Assembly: GCA_963794685.1 (NCBI GenBank)
Contig: CAWCFK010000012.1
Coordinates: 186,001-250,000, forward strand
Origin: CAVTWH01 sp963794685
GTDB taxonomy: Bacteria; Actinomycetota; Actinomycetes; Mycobacteriales; Micromonosporaceae
Length of the DNA stretch: 64,000 nucleotides
Reading direction: 5' to 3'
Under the pieces are notes generated by a model, which was given only the letters and a program-made list of their open reading frames with translations, was not told the DNA's origin and did no database searches. The position numbers and the translations under genes were made by a program. Shown here in pieces: positions 41,550 through 50,055 of the stretch. Positions within the stretch are counted from its first letter, which is position 1; each line of letters starts with the position of its first letter.

Positions 41550-43025
41550 GTGGGCCAGGAGGTGGACAGCGCGGCACTGCGCCGGGCGGACCGCACCCGC
41601 TACCGGCTCAAGTTGCGCCGCTGTCTGGATGCGTTCGGGCAGATGCTCGATGATGTCCCCTTCGACCGGGAGCACCAGTACACCGGCTTGGAGTTGGAAG
41701 TCAGCCTGATCGACGCGGCCGCCCAGCCGGCCATGCGCAACGCCCAGGTGCTGGCCGATCTCGCCGACCCGAGCGTGCAGACCGAACTCGGCAAGTTCAA
41801 CCTGGAGATCAACACTCCGCCCCGGCCGATCGGCGGTGACGGGCTCGCCGGCTACGAGAAGGAGCTGCTCGCCCAGGTCGACCGGCTGTCCGCGCGGGCC
41901 GCCGGGTACGGCGCGCGGGTGGTGATGATCGGCGTCCTGCCGACGCTGAGCCAGTCCCAGGCGGTGCTGGAGAACCTCTCGCCCGACCCGCGCTACCTCC
42001 AGCTCAACGAACAGATCATGAGCGCCCGGGGGGAGGACGTGCGGATGCGCATCCGCGGCGCGGAACTGCTCGACGTGACCACCGACTCGATCGCCCCCGA
42101 GGCCGCCTGCACCAGCGCCCAGTTCCACCTGCAGGTGCCGCCCGAGTCCTACGCCCGGTACTGGAACGCGGCCCAGGCCATCGCAGGGGTCCAGGTCGCG
42201 CTGGGGGCCAACTCGCCGTTCCTGTTCGGCCGGCGACTGTGGGACGAGACCCGGATCGCGCTCTTCGAGCAGGCCGCCGACACCCGGCCGGACGAACTCA
42301 AAGCCCAGGGGGTACGCCCGCGGGTGTGGTTCGGCGAACGGTGGATCTCCTCGATCCGGGACCTGTTCGAGGAGAACCTGAAGTACTTCCCTGCGCTGCT
42401 GCCGATCTTCGACGACGAGGATCCGATCGAGGTGCTCGCCGCCGGTGGGGTGCCCAGCCTGGCCGAGCTACGCCTGCACAACGGCACCGTGTACCGCTGG
42501 AACCGCCCGGTGTACGACGTCACCGGCGGCCAGCCGCACCTGCGGGTGGAGAACAGGGTGCTCTCCGCCGGCCCCACCGTGCTGGACATCCTCGCCAACG
42601 CGGCGCTCTACTTCGGACTGGTCCGCGCGCTGGCCACCGCCGACCGTCCGGTGTGGAGCCGGCTGCCGTTCAGCCAGGCCGAACAGAACTTCCGGGCCGC
42701 CTGCCGGTACGGGCTGGCCGCCAGCCAGTACTGGCCCCGGCGCGGCGAGTTGGGCAGCGCCGAACTGGTCCGCCGGCACCTGGCCGAACTGGCCGACGAG
42801 GGGCTGGCCGGGTTCGGCGTGGACGCGGCGATCCGGGACCGGCTGCTCGGCGTGATCCTCGGCCGCTGCGATACCGGGCAGACCGGCGCGAGCTGGCAGA
42901 GCGCCACCGTCGACCGGTTGGAGAAGGCCGGCGCGGACCGGCTCGACGCGCTCGCCCGCATGCTCGACCTCTACACCACCTTCCAGGCCACCAACGAGCC
43001 GGTCCACACCTGGCCACTGGGGTGA
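41550..43025 (+). CDS. Glutamate-cysteine ligase family (GCS2) protein
   Basis: 491 residues from the GTG behind GGGAGGG. Seen: EHQYTGLELEVSLIDAAAQP (family glutamates), ELGKFNLEINTPP, CTSAQFHLQVPPESY and a C-terminal helical part with RLHNGTVYRWNRPVYDV. This is the long actinobacterial GCS2 form that differs from EgtA and MshC; some homologues make gamma-glutamyl conjugates, and glutathione synthesis is not expected here. Stands alone; its stop codon lies in a three-copy repeat. Confidence 0.85.
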   Translation: MGQEVDSAALRRADRTRYRLKLRRCLDAFGQMLDDVPFDREHQYTGLELEVSLIDAAAQPAMRNAQVLADLADPSVQTELGKFNLEINTPPRPIGGDGLAGYEKELLAQVDRLSARAAGYGARVVMIGVLPTLSQSQAVLENLSPDPRYLQLNEQIMSARGEDVRMRIRGAELLDVTTDSIAPEAACTSAQFHLQVPPESYARYWNAAQAIAGVQVALGANSPFLFGRRLWDETRIALFEQAADTRPDELKAQGVRPRVWFGERWISSIRDLFEENLKYFPALLPIFDDEDPIEVLAAGGVPSLAELRLHNGTVYRWNRPVYDVTGGQPHLRVENRVLSAGPTVLDILANAALYFGLVRALATADRPVWSRLPFSQAEQNFRAACRYGLAASQYWPRRGELGSAELVRRHLAELADEGLAGFGVDAAIRDRLLGVILGRCDTGQTGASWQSATVDRLEKAGADRLDALARMLDLYTTFQATNEPVHTWPLG

Positions 43026-43105
43026 CCGCGAGCCGGTAACCCTGGCCACTGGGGTGACCGGGAGCGGGTGGACCCGGCCAGTGGGGCGGCCGCGAGCCGG
43101 TAACC
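43010..43105 (+). repeat. Three ~32-bp units at the GCS2 gene 3' end
   Basis: Units begin CTGGCCACTGGGGTGACCG at 43010 and 43042 and, more diverged, CGGCCAGTGGGGCGGCCGCG at 43075; the first and third share GCGAGCCGGTAACC. The first unit includes the TGA stop (43023-43025). Confidence 0.85.
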
Positions 43106-43155
43106 GGGGCGGACGGGTCTTGTGGTGTCAGTGAGCGTTCGGGCACTCTTCGTGC

Positions 43156-44394
43156 GTGCCCCTCGCGCGTCGGATCGTCGCCGCCCTGCTCGCCTGTGCG
43201 CTGCTCGACGCGACGCTGCTCGGCTCGGGCGGTGGTGACCAGCCGGACCGGTCGGCGGGTAGCGCCGCCGCGCAGGCCGGTCAGCGGCCGGCCGCCCGGC
43301 TCGGCACCGAGCCGACCGGCCCGCCCACGCCCAGTCCGGCGCCGGCGGCGACCACGGCGCCCCGCCGGTTCACCGTGCTCGGCGCAGGGGACGTCCTGCT
43401 GCACTCGCCGTTCTGGACGCAGGCCGCCCAGGTGGCGTACGCCCGGGGCGCGGCCGGCTACGACTTCGGGCCGCTGTTCGATTCGGTGCGCCCCGACGTG
43501 AGCAGGGCGGACCTGGCGATCTGCCATCTGGAGACACCGCTGGGCGGGCCGGCAGGGCCGTTCTCCAGCTACCCGATCTTCAACGTGCCGCCGCAGGTCA
43601 CCACGGCACTGCGGGATGCCGGCTTCGACCGCTGCTCGACCGCCTCCAACCACACCATCGACAAGGGGTACGCCGGCGTGGTGCGTACCCTCGACGCACT
43701 CGACGCCGTCGGGATCGGCCACGCCGGCAGTGCCAGGACAGCCGTCGAGGCAGCCACCGTCACCCTCACCCCGGTGGCCCGCGCGCTCGTCGGCCACCTG
43801 TCGTACACCTTCTCCTTCAACGGTCTGCGGTTGCCCACCGACAAGCCGTGGCTGGCCAACCCGATCGACGCCGACCGGATCCTGGCCGACGCCCACCGGC
43901 TCAAGCGGGCCGGCGCGGACGTGGTGATCGTCAGCCTGCACTGGGGGGTGGAGTACTCGCACACCGCCAGCGCCGAGCAGGTGACCCTGGCGCACAAGCT
44001 GCTCGCCTCGCCCGACATCGACCTGATCCTCGGCTGCCACGCGCACGTGGTGCAGCCGGTCGAGCGGATCGGTGACAAGTGGGTGGTCTACGGCATGGGC
44101 AACGAGGTGGCCTGGCAGACCCAGCGCCAGGACACCCGGGACGGGGTCATGCCCGAGTTCACCTTCACCGAGGTCAGCCCCGGGGTGTTCCGGGTGACGA
44201 AGGCGGTGGCGATCCCCACCTTCATGCTGCTGGCCGGCGGCTCCGGCCGGCTGGTCGAGCTGCCCCGGGCGCTCGCCGCGGCGAACGTGCCGGCCGGAGA
44301 GCGCGCCACCTACCTGGCGTCCCTCCAACGCACCCGGGGCTACCTGCTCGCCCGCGGCGGTGCTGCCGCCAGCCTGTCGGTCATCGGCGGCTGA
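43156..44394 (+). CDS. CapA family (PGA_cap) metallophosphatase-fold protein
   Basis: 412 residues from GTG. An N-terminal signal peptide or anchor (RRIVAALLACALLDATLLG) precedes a Pro/Ala-rich linker to about residue 70. The CapA domain shows VLGAGDVLLHSPFWTQAAQV, LAICHLETPLGGPAGPFSSY, FDRCSTASNHTIDKGYAGVV, VIVSLHWGVEYSHTASAEQV and LGCHAHVVQPVE, the metal-binding set of this family. CapA was described in poly-gamma-glutamate capsules; in actinobacteria without CapBC the role is open. No capsule synthase gene is adjacent. Confidence 0.92.
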   Translation: MPLARRIVAALLACALLDATLLGSGGGDQPDRSAGSAAAQAGQRPAARLGTEPTGPPTPSPAPAATTAPRRFTVLGAGDVLLHSPFWTQAAQVAYARGAAGYDFGPLFDSVRPDVSRADLAICHLETPLGGPAGPFSSYPIFNVPPQVTTALRDAGFDRCSTASNHTIDKGYAGVVRTLDALDAVGIGHAGSARTAVEAATVTLTPVARALVGHLSYTFSFNGLRLPTDKPWLANPIDADRILADAHRLKRAGADVVIVSLHWGVEYSHTASAEQVTLAHKLLASPDIDLILGCHAHVVQPVERIGDKWVVYGMGNEVAWQTQRQDTRDGVMPEFTFTEVSPGVFRVTKAVAIPTFMLLAGGSGRLVELPRALAAANVPAGERATYLASLQRTRGYLLARGGAAASLSVIGG

Positions 44395-44402
44395 GACGCG
44401 GT

Positions 44403-44457
44403 GCGGTCGGTGCTTGCGGCCGGCTGAGGCGGGTGGCGCGGTCAGCGCTTGCGGCCG
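44403..44457. repeat. 20-bp direct repeat between CapA and membrane-protein genes
   Basis: GCGGTCGGTGCTTGCGGCCG (44403-44422) and GCGGTCAGCGCTTGCGGCCG (44438-44457) differ at two positions. The second would contain the membrane protein's stop (44442-44444) if its frame is repaired. Confidence 0.75.
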
Positions 44458-45666
44458 CGGCGGGACTGTGGTGACCGTGGGGGACTCGGCGTCCGGCCAG
44501 AGTGGCGTGCGGCTCTCGGCCGCGGAGCCGGCCAGTGCCGGTGCGCCGTCGTCGCCCGGGTAGGCGCTGGCCGGGGCGTAGCCGTCGGCGGCCAGGTCGG
44601 CGTCGAGGTCGGTGTCGGCTGTGGCCCCGCCGCCGGTGGCGGAGCCGGTACCGGTCGTCGGAGAATCCGGGGTGGCCCACGGGTCGTCGGCGGGGCGGGG
44701 CCGTACCACCGGATTCTCGGCGGCCGCTGCGGCGGCCTTGAGCTCGCGTTGCGCCCCGACGCCGGCCAGCAGCACCGAACCGAACAGCCCGGCGATCACC
44801 GCGTAGGGCGCGACCAGGAACGCCGACAACTGCTCGTCGGCCTGCGCGCCGACCAGCTTCGGGGTGGCCAGGAAGTAGGCGGCCGCCACCACCAGCGGAC
44901 CGAACGCGCCGGACACCGCGACGGCGACCTTGTTGTCCCCGCGCCGCTGCGCCGGCCAGGCGGCCAGCGCGCCGATCACGAACGCCGCGCCCATCATCAG
45001 CGCGGCCCCTGGCCAGGAGAAGGTGGATCGGACGAAGTGCCCGGCGCCGAAGTGCCAGATGCCCAGTGGCGCGGTGGAGACGTCCTTGCCCTTGGCGGCC
45101 AGCGTGATCGCGGCGGTGACCGCGAGCGCCCAGATCCACGCGCTGCTGGCCATCAGGTTCGCGGCGATCGACCGGGCGGTCAGCGCGATCAGCGCCAGCA
45201 GCAGGCCGATCAGCACCCCCACGATCGCGTACCCGCCGGCAATCAACTGCGGAGCGTAATTGTCCGCGCGGCGGGCCATCCGCGCCGGGATCGCCACCAG
45301 CGGCACGGTGAGCAGCGCGCCGATGGCCGAGGCGACGGCGAGCACCAGCCGCCACGCCCCGGTCGTCACGGCACCGGGCACCAGACGTCGGGACAGGCCG
45401 TCCACAGTGGAGCGACGCGGCGGGGCGGCCCCGATGTCCCCGGCGGAGAGCCGGTCGGCGAGCACCGCGCCGAGTACCGTGCAGGTCGCCGCGATCCAGC
45501 CGATCCAGGCCAGGCTGGCCAGCCAGGCCGCCTCGCCCCGGTTGTCGGTCTGGGTCGGCCAGGCGATCACGCCGGTGCCGTATGCCAGACCGAGTTGCGC
45601 GGCCGAGGTGCCCGCGGCGATTCCGATCGCGAGGGCTACTGAGCTTCCCCAGCCACGTGAGGCCAT
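44442..45666 (-). CDS. Multi-pass membrane protein with acidic tail; frame break near its end
   Basis: About 408 residues from ATG. The first 290 hold seven or eight hydrophobic segments (SSVALAIGIAAGTSAAQLGL, LAWIGWIAATCTVLGAVLA, LIAGGYAIVGVLIGLLLALI, AVSGAFGPLVVAAAYFLA, VIAGLFGSVLLAGV). The last 110 are Ala/Asp/Pro-rich and cytoplasmic. In the main frame no stop follows and the reading runs antisense through CapA to 42670. One surplus base before 44475 would give the natural-looking basic end SRRGRKR with a stop at 44442. Function unknown. Confidence 0.75.
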
Positions 45667-45758
45667 GCCGGGCAGCCTACGCGGTGCTGTCCGACCGGGC
45701 GACCCTCCGGCTTGTCGGAACCGGGCACACTCTAGGGCAGTCGCGGAAGGGCGGGGTT

Positions 45759-46439
45759 ATGTACGAGGCGCCAACGCCGGTCACTCAGAGTGGTCAGGGT
45801 CGGGTGATCGCCGGGGTGGCGGCCGGGGTGGTGGCGCTCGCGCTGCTCGGGTTCGGGGTCGGCTGGCTGGCCTTCCGGGGCGGTACCCCCGCGGTGTCCA
45901 GCACCCCGACTCCCGCCGTTTCGTCGACTCCGGCCGGCTCCCTCGGCCCGGGCCAACTGGCCGACTACCGGGGCGCGGACTTCGCTGTGGTCCGGGCCGC
46001 GCTGCGCGACCGGCAGGTCGGGGTGCGGCTGTTCTTCGGTAGCGGCGCGGACAACGCGGCCGTGCTGCGGACCGATCCGGTGGCCGGGACGCGGGTGACC
46101 AGGGGCATGACCATCAAGGTGTACGTGACCGGGCCCGCTCCGCTGCTGCCCCTGCCCTCCGTCGTGGGGCAGCAGTGCAACGTGGGCGGCAAGGTGCTCG
46201 CCGACGCGGGCGTCTACCCGCAGTACCCGACCGGCCGCATCGGTCTGGTGGTGAGCACCGAGCCGGCGACCAGCGCGGCCACGGTGCATTGGAACGACAC
46301 GGTGAAGGTGCTCTGCGCCCGGCCGGGTACCAGCCCGTCGCCGGTCCCCGCCACCTCGTCCAGTTCGCCCGACCCGGACGCGTCGCCGCCACCGGAGGTC
46401 ACCGGGTCGCCGAGCGGGACGCATCACCCGCTGTCCTGA
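45759..46439 (+). CDS. Secreted or anchored PASTA-like protein
   Basis: 226 residues from ATG. A hydrophobic anchor (VIAGVAAGVVALALLGFGVG) is followed by a Thr/Ser/Pro linker, then an extracytoplasmic region with one degenerate and one clearer PASTA-like unit: GADFAVVRAALRDRQVGVRL ... DPVAGTRVTRGMTIKVYVTG, and LPSVVGQQCNVGGKVLADAG. The tail is Ser/Pro-rich. PASTA folds sense cell-wall fragments. It is followed by a second gene of the same kind; both lack kinase domains. Confidence 0.82.
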   Translation: MYEAPTPVTQSGQGRVIAGVAAGVVALALLGFGVGWLAFRGGTPAVSSTPTPAVSSTPAGSLGPGQLADYRGADFAVVRAALRDRQVGVRLFFGSGADNAAVLRTDPVAGTRVTRGMTIKVYVTGPAPLLPLPSVVGQQCNVGGKVLADAGVYPQYPTGRIGLVVSTEPATSAATVHWNDTVKVLCARPGTSPSPVPATSSSSPDPDASPPPEVTGSPSGTHHPLS

Positions 46440-46535
46440 TCCCGGCCGGCCGAGGCAGGTCGCCGGCGCGATCGACCGCTCGGCGGAACGCGTGGCCGGT
46501 GCGCCGGCGGCCCGATCCCGTGATGAGATGGAGCC

Positions 46536-47399
46536 GTGGCAGACGAGGCAGGCGGGCGCCAGCCGGGCGATCCGGACGAACCAACGCGGGAGCACCCCGA
46601 CTCCGCGCCGGCCGGGGACGCGCCGACCGTCGGCGGCTCTCCGGCGCCCGGGGAGCCCCGGTGGCCGGGCGGGCCGCTGCCAGGCGGAGCTGACCAGCCG
46701 ACCCGGGAGCAGCCGGCCGCGCTGGACGAGCCGTACTTCGACCCGACTCTGGCTCCACCGAGCGACCCGTACGTCGACGACATCGCGGTGACCACCGCCG
46801 CCGACGACCACAGCTACCAACCCGACGACGGGGATCCGGGCCGGCCGGGGTCGAGCTGGTCCGGCCGGGCCGGGGTACCCCCACCGGGTACCCGGCCGGC
46901 CGCCCCCGACGAGGAGTGGCAGGAGCCGGAGCGCCGGGGCGGCGCCTGGTACCTGCCGGCTCTGGTCGGCGTCCTGTTGGCGTTGCTGCTCGGCCTGGTC
47001 GGCCTGGGGCTGTGGCTGGGTCTGAAGGACCACGGCAAGCCCACCCCCACGGCCACCGCCACCCCCCGGCCGACCGCAACGACGCCCAGTGTGGCCCGCA
47101 CGTCGGCCAAGCCGACCGCGTCGGCGACCGGCGCGCCCAGCGCGGCCACGGTGGAGCTGCCGGACCTGAGCAAAGTGAGCTACGCGGACGCGGCCGGCGC
47201 GCTGCACGGTCTCGGGCTGGTCGCCAAGCGGATCGACGAGGTCAACGACTCGCTCCCCGAGGGCACCGTCATCCGGACCGATCCCGGACCGGGTCAGGTA
47301 CCGGTGGGCAGCGTGGTCACCCTGTTCGTGGCAAAGCCCGCGCCACCCACCACAGCCCCGGCGTCCCCGACCCCGTCCCCGTCCATGTCCACGTCCTGA
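46536..47399 (+). CDS. PASTA-domain membrane protein
   Basis: 287 residues from GTG. Residues 1-140 are acidic, Pro/Asp-rich and cytoplasmic. One membrane span follows (WYLPALVGVLLALLLGLVGL), then a Thr/Ala/Pro linker and a single PASTA domain, LPDLSKVSYADAAGALHGLG to DPGPGQVPVGSVVTLFV, and a Pro/Thr tail. The layout copies a Ser/Thr kinase with the kinase replaced by a disordered domain, which may be a phosphorylation target. The gene follows the other PASTA-like gene by 96 bases. Confidence 0.88.
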   Translation: MADEAGGRQPGDPDEPTREHPDSAPAGDAPTVGGSPAPGEPRWPGGPLPGGADQPTREQPAALDEPYFDPTLAPPSDPYVDDIAVTTAADDHSYQPDDGDPGRPGSSWSGRAGVPPPGTRPAAPDEEWQEPERRGGAWYLPALVGVLLALLLGLVGLGLWLGLKDHGKPTPTATATPRPTATTPSVARTSAKPTASATGAPSAATVELPDLSKVSYADAAGALHGLGLVAKRIDEVNDSLPEGTVIRTDPGPGQVPVGSVVTLFVAKPAPPTTAPASPTPSPSMSTS

Positions 47400-47436
47400 C
47401 CACGCCGCTGCCGACCCGCCCGCTCGGTGGACGACG

Positions 47437-48231
47437 TCACCACTGGCGGCGGCGGCGACCGACGAGGAGCAGTCCGGCGACGGCCATCATCAGCGCGAGC
47501 AGGCCCGACCAGATCAGCGAACGGGACTGCTGGAGATCGGCGGCCCGGCCGTTCGCGCGGGTGACCGCGTTGACGGTGGGCGGCAGCGAGTTGGTCTCGT
47601 CTCCCGCGTCGTAGCCGTACTCCCAGGGCGCCGGCACGGGTACCGGCTCAGCCTGGGCCGGTGAGCGGGCGGGCGTCGGTCGAGGAGTCGTCGCCGGCTG
47701 TCCCAACCCCTCGGTCACCGGTCGCAGTGGCCCGGTGCCGGCCCCTGCCGGTGGCGAGGTGTCCGGGTCGGCCGGCGCGGAGCTGCGGTCGGCGGCCGGC
47801 GCGGAGCTGCGGTGGACGGCCGGTGTGGACGAGGCCGGTGAACTGCTCGGGGCGGGCGATGGCGCAGCTGTCGTCGGCCGGGCGGAAGGCAGGGCGGCCG
47901 GTCCGGACGCGGTGGGCTCACCCGGCGGGCTGGCCGGCTGCGACGGCGTGCTGTGAACGGGCGGGTCACCCGGGTCGGGCGCGCCGGACCCGGGTGGCGT
48001 GCCCGGAGCGCCGGTGCCCCGAGCGCCGGTGGTCGGATCGGGACCGGGTGGGTCGACGCTGGGCGCGCCGGTGGTCGGGATCGGGCTGACCCGTCGGGCG
48101 GGCGAGTTGCTCGGGGTCGGGCTGGCAGCGGTCGCCCCGGCCGGCTGGAGCAGCACAAGTGCCGACAGCGCCACGGTAGCCACGGCGTAACCGAGCCGTC
48201 CGGATCGCCGTGGCACCACTGGGCCGGACAT
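47437..48231 (-). CDS. Pro/Ser-rich surface protein with C-terminal anchor
   Basis: 264 residues from the ATG at 48231. Signal peptide LGYAVATVALSALVLLQPAG with a cut near ATAAS, then about 170 residues dominated by Pro, Ser, Thr, Ala and Gly. A final hydrophobic segment IWSGLLALMMAVAGLLLVGR ends in RRRRQW. This is the plan of wall-spanning, possibly glycosylated proteins. The sequence before the anchor, NSLPPTVNAV, is not a canonical LPxTG or LAxTG sorting signal, so it is probably membrane-anchored. Confidence 0.8.
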   Translation of the reverse strand: MSGPVVPRRSGRLGYAVATVALSALVLLQPAGATAASPTPSNSPARRVSPIPTTGAPSVDPPGPDPTTGARGTGAPGTPPGSGAPDPGDPPVHSTPSQPASPPGEPTASGPAALPSARPTTAAPSPAPSSSPASSTPAVHRSSAPAADRSSAPADPDTSPPAGAGTGPLRPVTEGLGQPATTPRPTPARSPAQAEPVPVPAPWEYGYDAGDETNSLPPTVNAVTRANGRAADLQQSRSLIWSGLLALMMAVAGLLLVGRRRRQW

Positions 48232-48351
48232 CGACAACCCTCCCCACCAGCGCCAAGATCGCGGATTGCGGTGGGGGATTGGGGGCGACTACGAACCTTC
48301 CCCGAGTTTAGGGACCGGGTCTGCGCCCGTCCGGGGAAACCTGAATGTTCG

Positions 48352-48603
48352 TCAGCGTGCGGCGGCGGTGGCCCGTCGGGCGGTCGGGCCACCGGAGAGG
48401 TGCTGTACCCCGCGGACCCGGACGAAGATGGAGCGGCGCTGAACCGCGTCCCCGGTACTGTCCAGTTCGTACCCGTCGAGCCAGGCCCAGCCGTCGTAGG
48501 TGGACCAGTCGTGCACCCGGATCACCCGGAACAACAGTGGTGCGGAGAACTGAACACTGGCATCGCGAGTAATCTTCAGCAATTCCCCGGAGCGAGGTAA
48601 CAC
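48352..48603 (-). CDS. Small hypothetical protein (83 aa)
   Basis: Starts at the GTG at 48603 after GGAG; the frame is open further upstream, but that part looks non-coding. The core SGELLKITRDASVQFSAPLL and FRVIRVHDWSTYDGWAWLDG, then ELDSTGDAVQRRSIFVRVRG, has a beta-rich, tryptophan-containing composition and good codon bias. I do not recognise the family. It lies 120 bases upstream of the surface-protein gene on the same strand. Confidence 0.6.
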   Translation of the reverse strand: MLPRSGELLKITRDASVQFSAPLLFRVIRVHDWSTYDGWAWLDGYELDSTGDAVQRRSIFVRVRGVQHLSGGPTARRATAAAR

Positions 48604-49140
48604 GTCGACTCCAATCGATTCTTGAGTCGGGTTGTGCGGTGTCGGCAATACGACTGTTACGGACGATTGGTTGGACTCCTCGGGTACGCGCCGACGAGTG
48701 ACGGTACGTATCCGGTCCAACCAATCCCCCCTCCTTCGTGTCACCCACCAACACGGCTGACAAGCAGCGCGTACCGGCGAGGAGTCGTCACGAAGGCGTC
48801 TTGTCCATGGCCACCCAGCCCGGAACTGGCTACTCGGCTGATACCTGACAACCCAACCGGATAGGTGATCCATGTCTGATTGGTCAGCCTGCCCGAGAAT
48901 AAAGATCGATGCAAGTTGCATATCCCCTTTCTGCTGAGGCGCAGCGCATGGTCGGGATGCCGGTTATATCAGCAAGGGTCGATTTCAGGGTGGCCCGCCG
49001 GGCGGCCGGGTGGCTGCGCGGGAGGTTGTCCGGCGTGGTTCGCACCCGGGGTGCGCGCTCGGGTGCGAGGTCGGTGCAGGATGTCCGGGTACGGACGGCA
49101 GCCGCCCGCCCGGATCCACCGCGTCGCTGAGGGAGTAGTG
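48604..49140. other. Intergenic region with a perfect palindrome
   Basis: About 540 bases of lower GC than the flanks, without a convincing gene; short frames here, including one from 48909, lack ribosome-binding sites. The palindrome ATGCAAGTTGCAT occupies 48909-48921, a candidate operator ahead of the DUF397 gene. Confidence 0.5.
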
Positions 49141-49365
49141 ATGGAAGTCGAGACCAAGGGAATGAAGGTCGACGTGTCCCGGGCGGTGTGGCGGACCAGC
49201 TCCGTCGGGGGTACGGACGCCGAGAACTGTGTCCAGGTGGCCTTCCTCGACGAGGCGATCCTGCTGCGCGACGCCCGCGACCCGGACGGCCCGGTGCTGG
49301 TCTTCAACCAGGCCGAGTGGGACGCCTTCGTGGAGGGGGCCAAGGACGGCGAGTTCGATCTCTGA
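49141..49365 (+). CDS. DUF397 family protein
   Basis: 74 residues from the ATG after GAGGGAG. The DUF397 core is plain: VWRTSSVGGTDAENCVQVAF, LLRDARDPDGPVLVFNQAEW and DAFVEGAKDGEFDL. DUF397 proteins usually sit beside an XRE regulator of the BldB/WhiJ type and have been proposed to work as its antagonist or partner. Here no XRE gene is adjacent, so it is an orphan copy. A 12-base palindrome CTCTGATCAGAG overlaps the stop codon. Confidence 0.9.
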   Translation: MEVETKGMKVDVSRAVWRTSSVGGTDAENCVQVAFLDEAILLRDARDPDGPVLVFNQAEWDAFVEGAKDGEFDL

Positions 49366-49564
49366 TCAGAGCTGGTCGTCCGTCAGGTCGGGTGGGCCGG
49401 CCTCGGTCATCTGCTGAGGTGGGATGCCGTCGCCTGCCCCAGTTCGCTTCGTTGTACCAGGCAAGGTGGTCGCTTCCCCGCTGAATCGCTGCAGAGTACA
49501 CCGAAAGGGGTGGAATCTGCTCAGATCCGGGGTGGGCCTGGGCAAGCGGAAAAGGCGGGCAGAG

Positions 49565-50011
49565 ATGAAGAACATGGCCGAAAGCTCCGGCAACGCACCT
49601 TCGGACGAGCGTTTCGCGGGCCAGCTCGGCTACCGGACGTCGAGCCGTCGGGAGATCGGTGGCCTGGTCGGCGAAGCGCCCGACGACGCTCCCCGCAACG
49701 GCGCGAACCTCAGCTCGGTGATGGAACGGCCACTGCCCACCCAGCCGTCGATGTCCCTCACCGAGGTCACCGCGCTGACCGAGCCGGTCTTCAGCCCCGG
49801 CGGCTGGCTGGACATGGAGCCGACCGAGGAGCCGCCCGGCGAGCCGGTCGCCGAGCACCCGCTGCTGCGCGGCCTGCTGATGGAGTTGCCGGTCAAGGGA
49901 AGTGTGATGCCGACCCGGGAATGGCTGGACCGCTGGTTCGAGGCGACCCGGTCCATCCTCGAACTGCTCTACGTGCAGGAGCGCCCGGCCGGGCCACGCC
50001 CCCGCCGGTAA
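49565..50011 (+). CDS. Conserved actinobacterial hypothetical protein
   Basis: 148 residues from the ATG beginning MKNMAESSGNAPSDERFAGQ; the frame is open upstream, but that stretch is intergenic-like. Mostly hydrophilic, with a Pro/Glu-rich centre (EPTEEPPGEPVAEH) and a helical C-terminus (MPTREWLDRWFEATRSILEL). No motif or membrane segment is visible. Located 44 bases before the adenosine deaminase family gene and possibly cotranscribed with it. Confidence 0.75.
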   Translation: MKNMAESSGNAPSDERFAGQLGYRTSSRREIGGLVGEAPDDAPRNGANLSSVMERPLPTQPSMSLTEVTALTEPVFSPGGWLDMEPTEEPPGEPVAEHPLLRGLLMELPVKGSVMPTREWLDRWFEATRSILELLYVQERPAGPRPRR

Positions 50012-50055
50012 GCCACGCCCCCCGCCGGTCCAAGCCGATATGTCAGGCTGACCGG

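Noticed and set aside
42670..44441. Antisense extension of the membrane protein through CapA
   Set aside because: Caused by loss of the natural stop through a probable frame break; it overlaps the CapA gene completely and has no membrane or domain features.
47437..48231. Surface protein as a sortase substrate
   Set aside because: The sequence before the C-terminal anchor (NSLPPTVNAV) lacks an LPxTG or LAxTG signal.
48909..49130. 73-codon frame before the DUF397 gene
   Set aside because: No ribosome-binding site, its start codon lies in a palindrome, and the C-terminal half is Arg-rich non-coding-like sequence.
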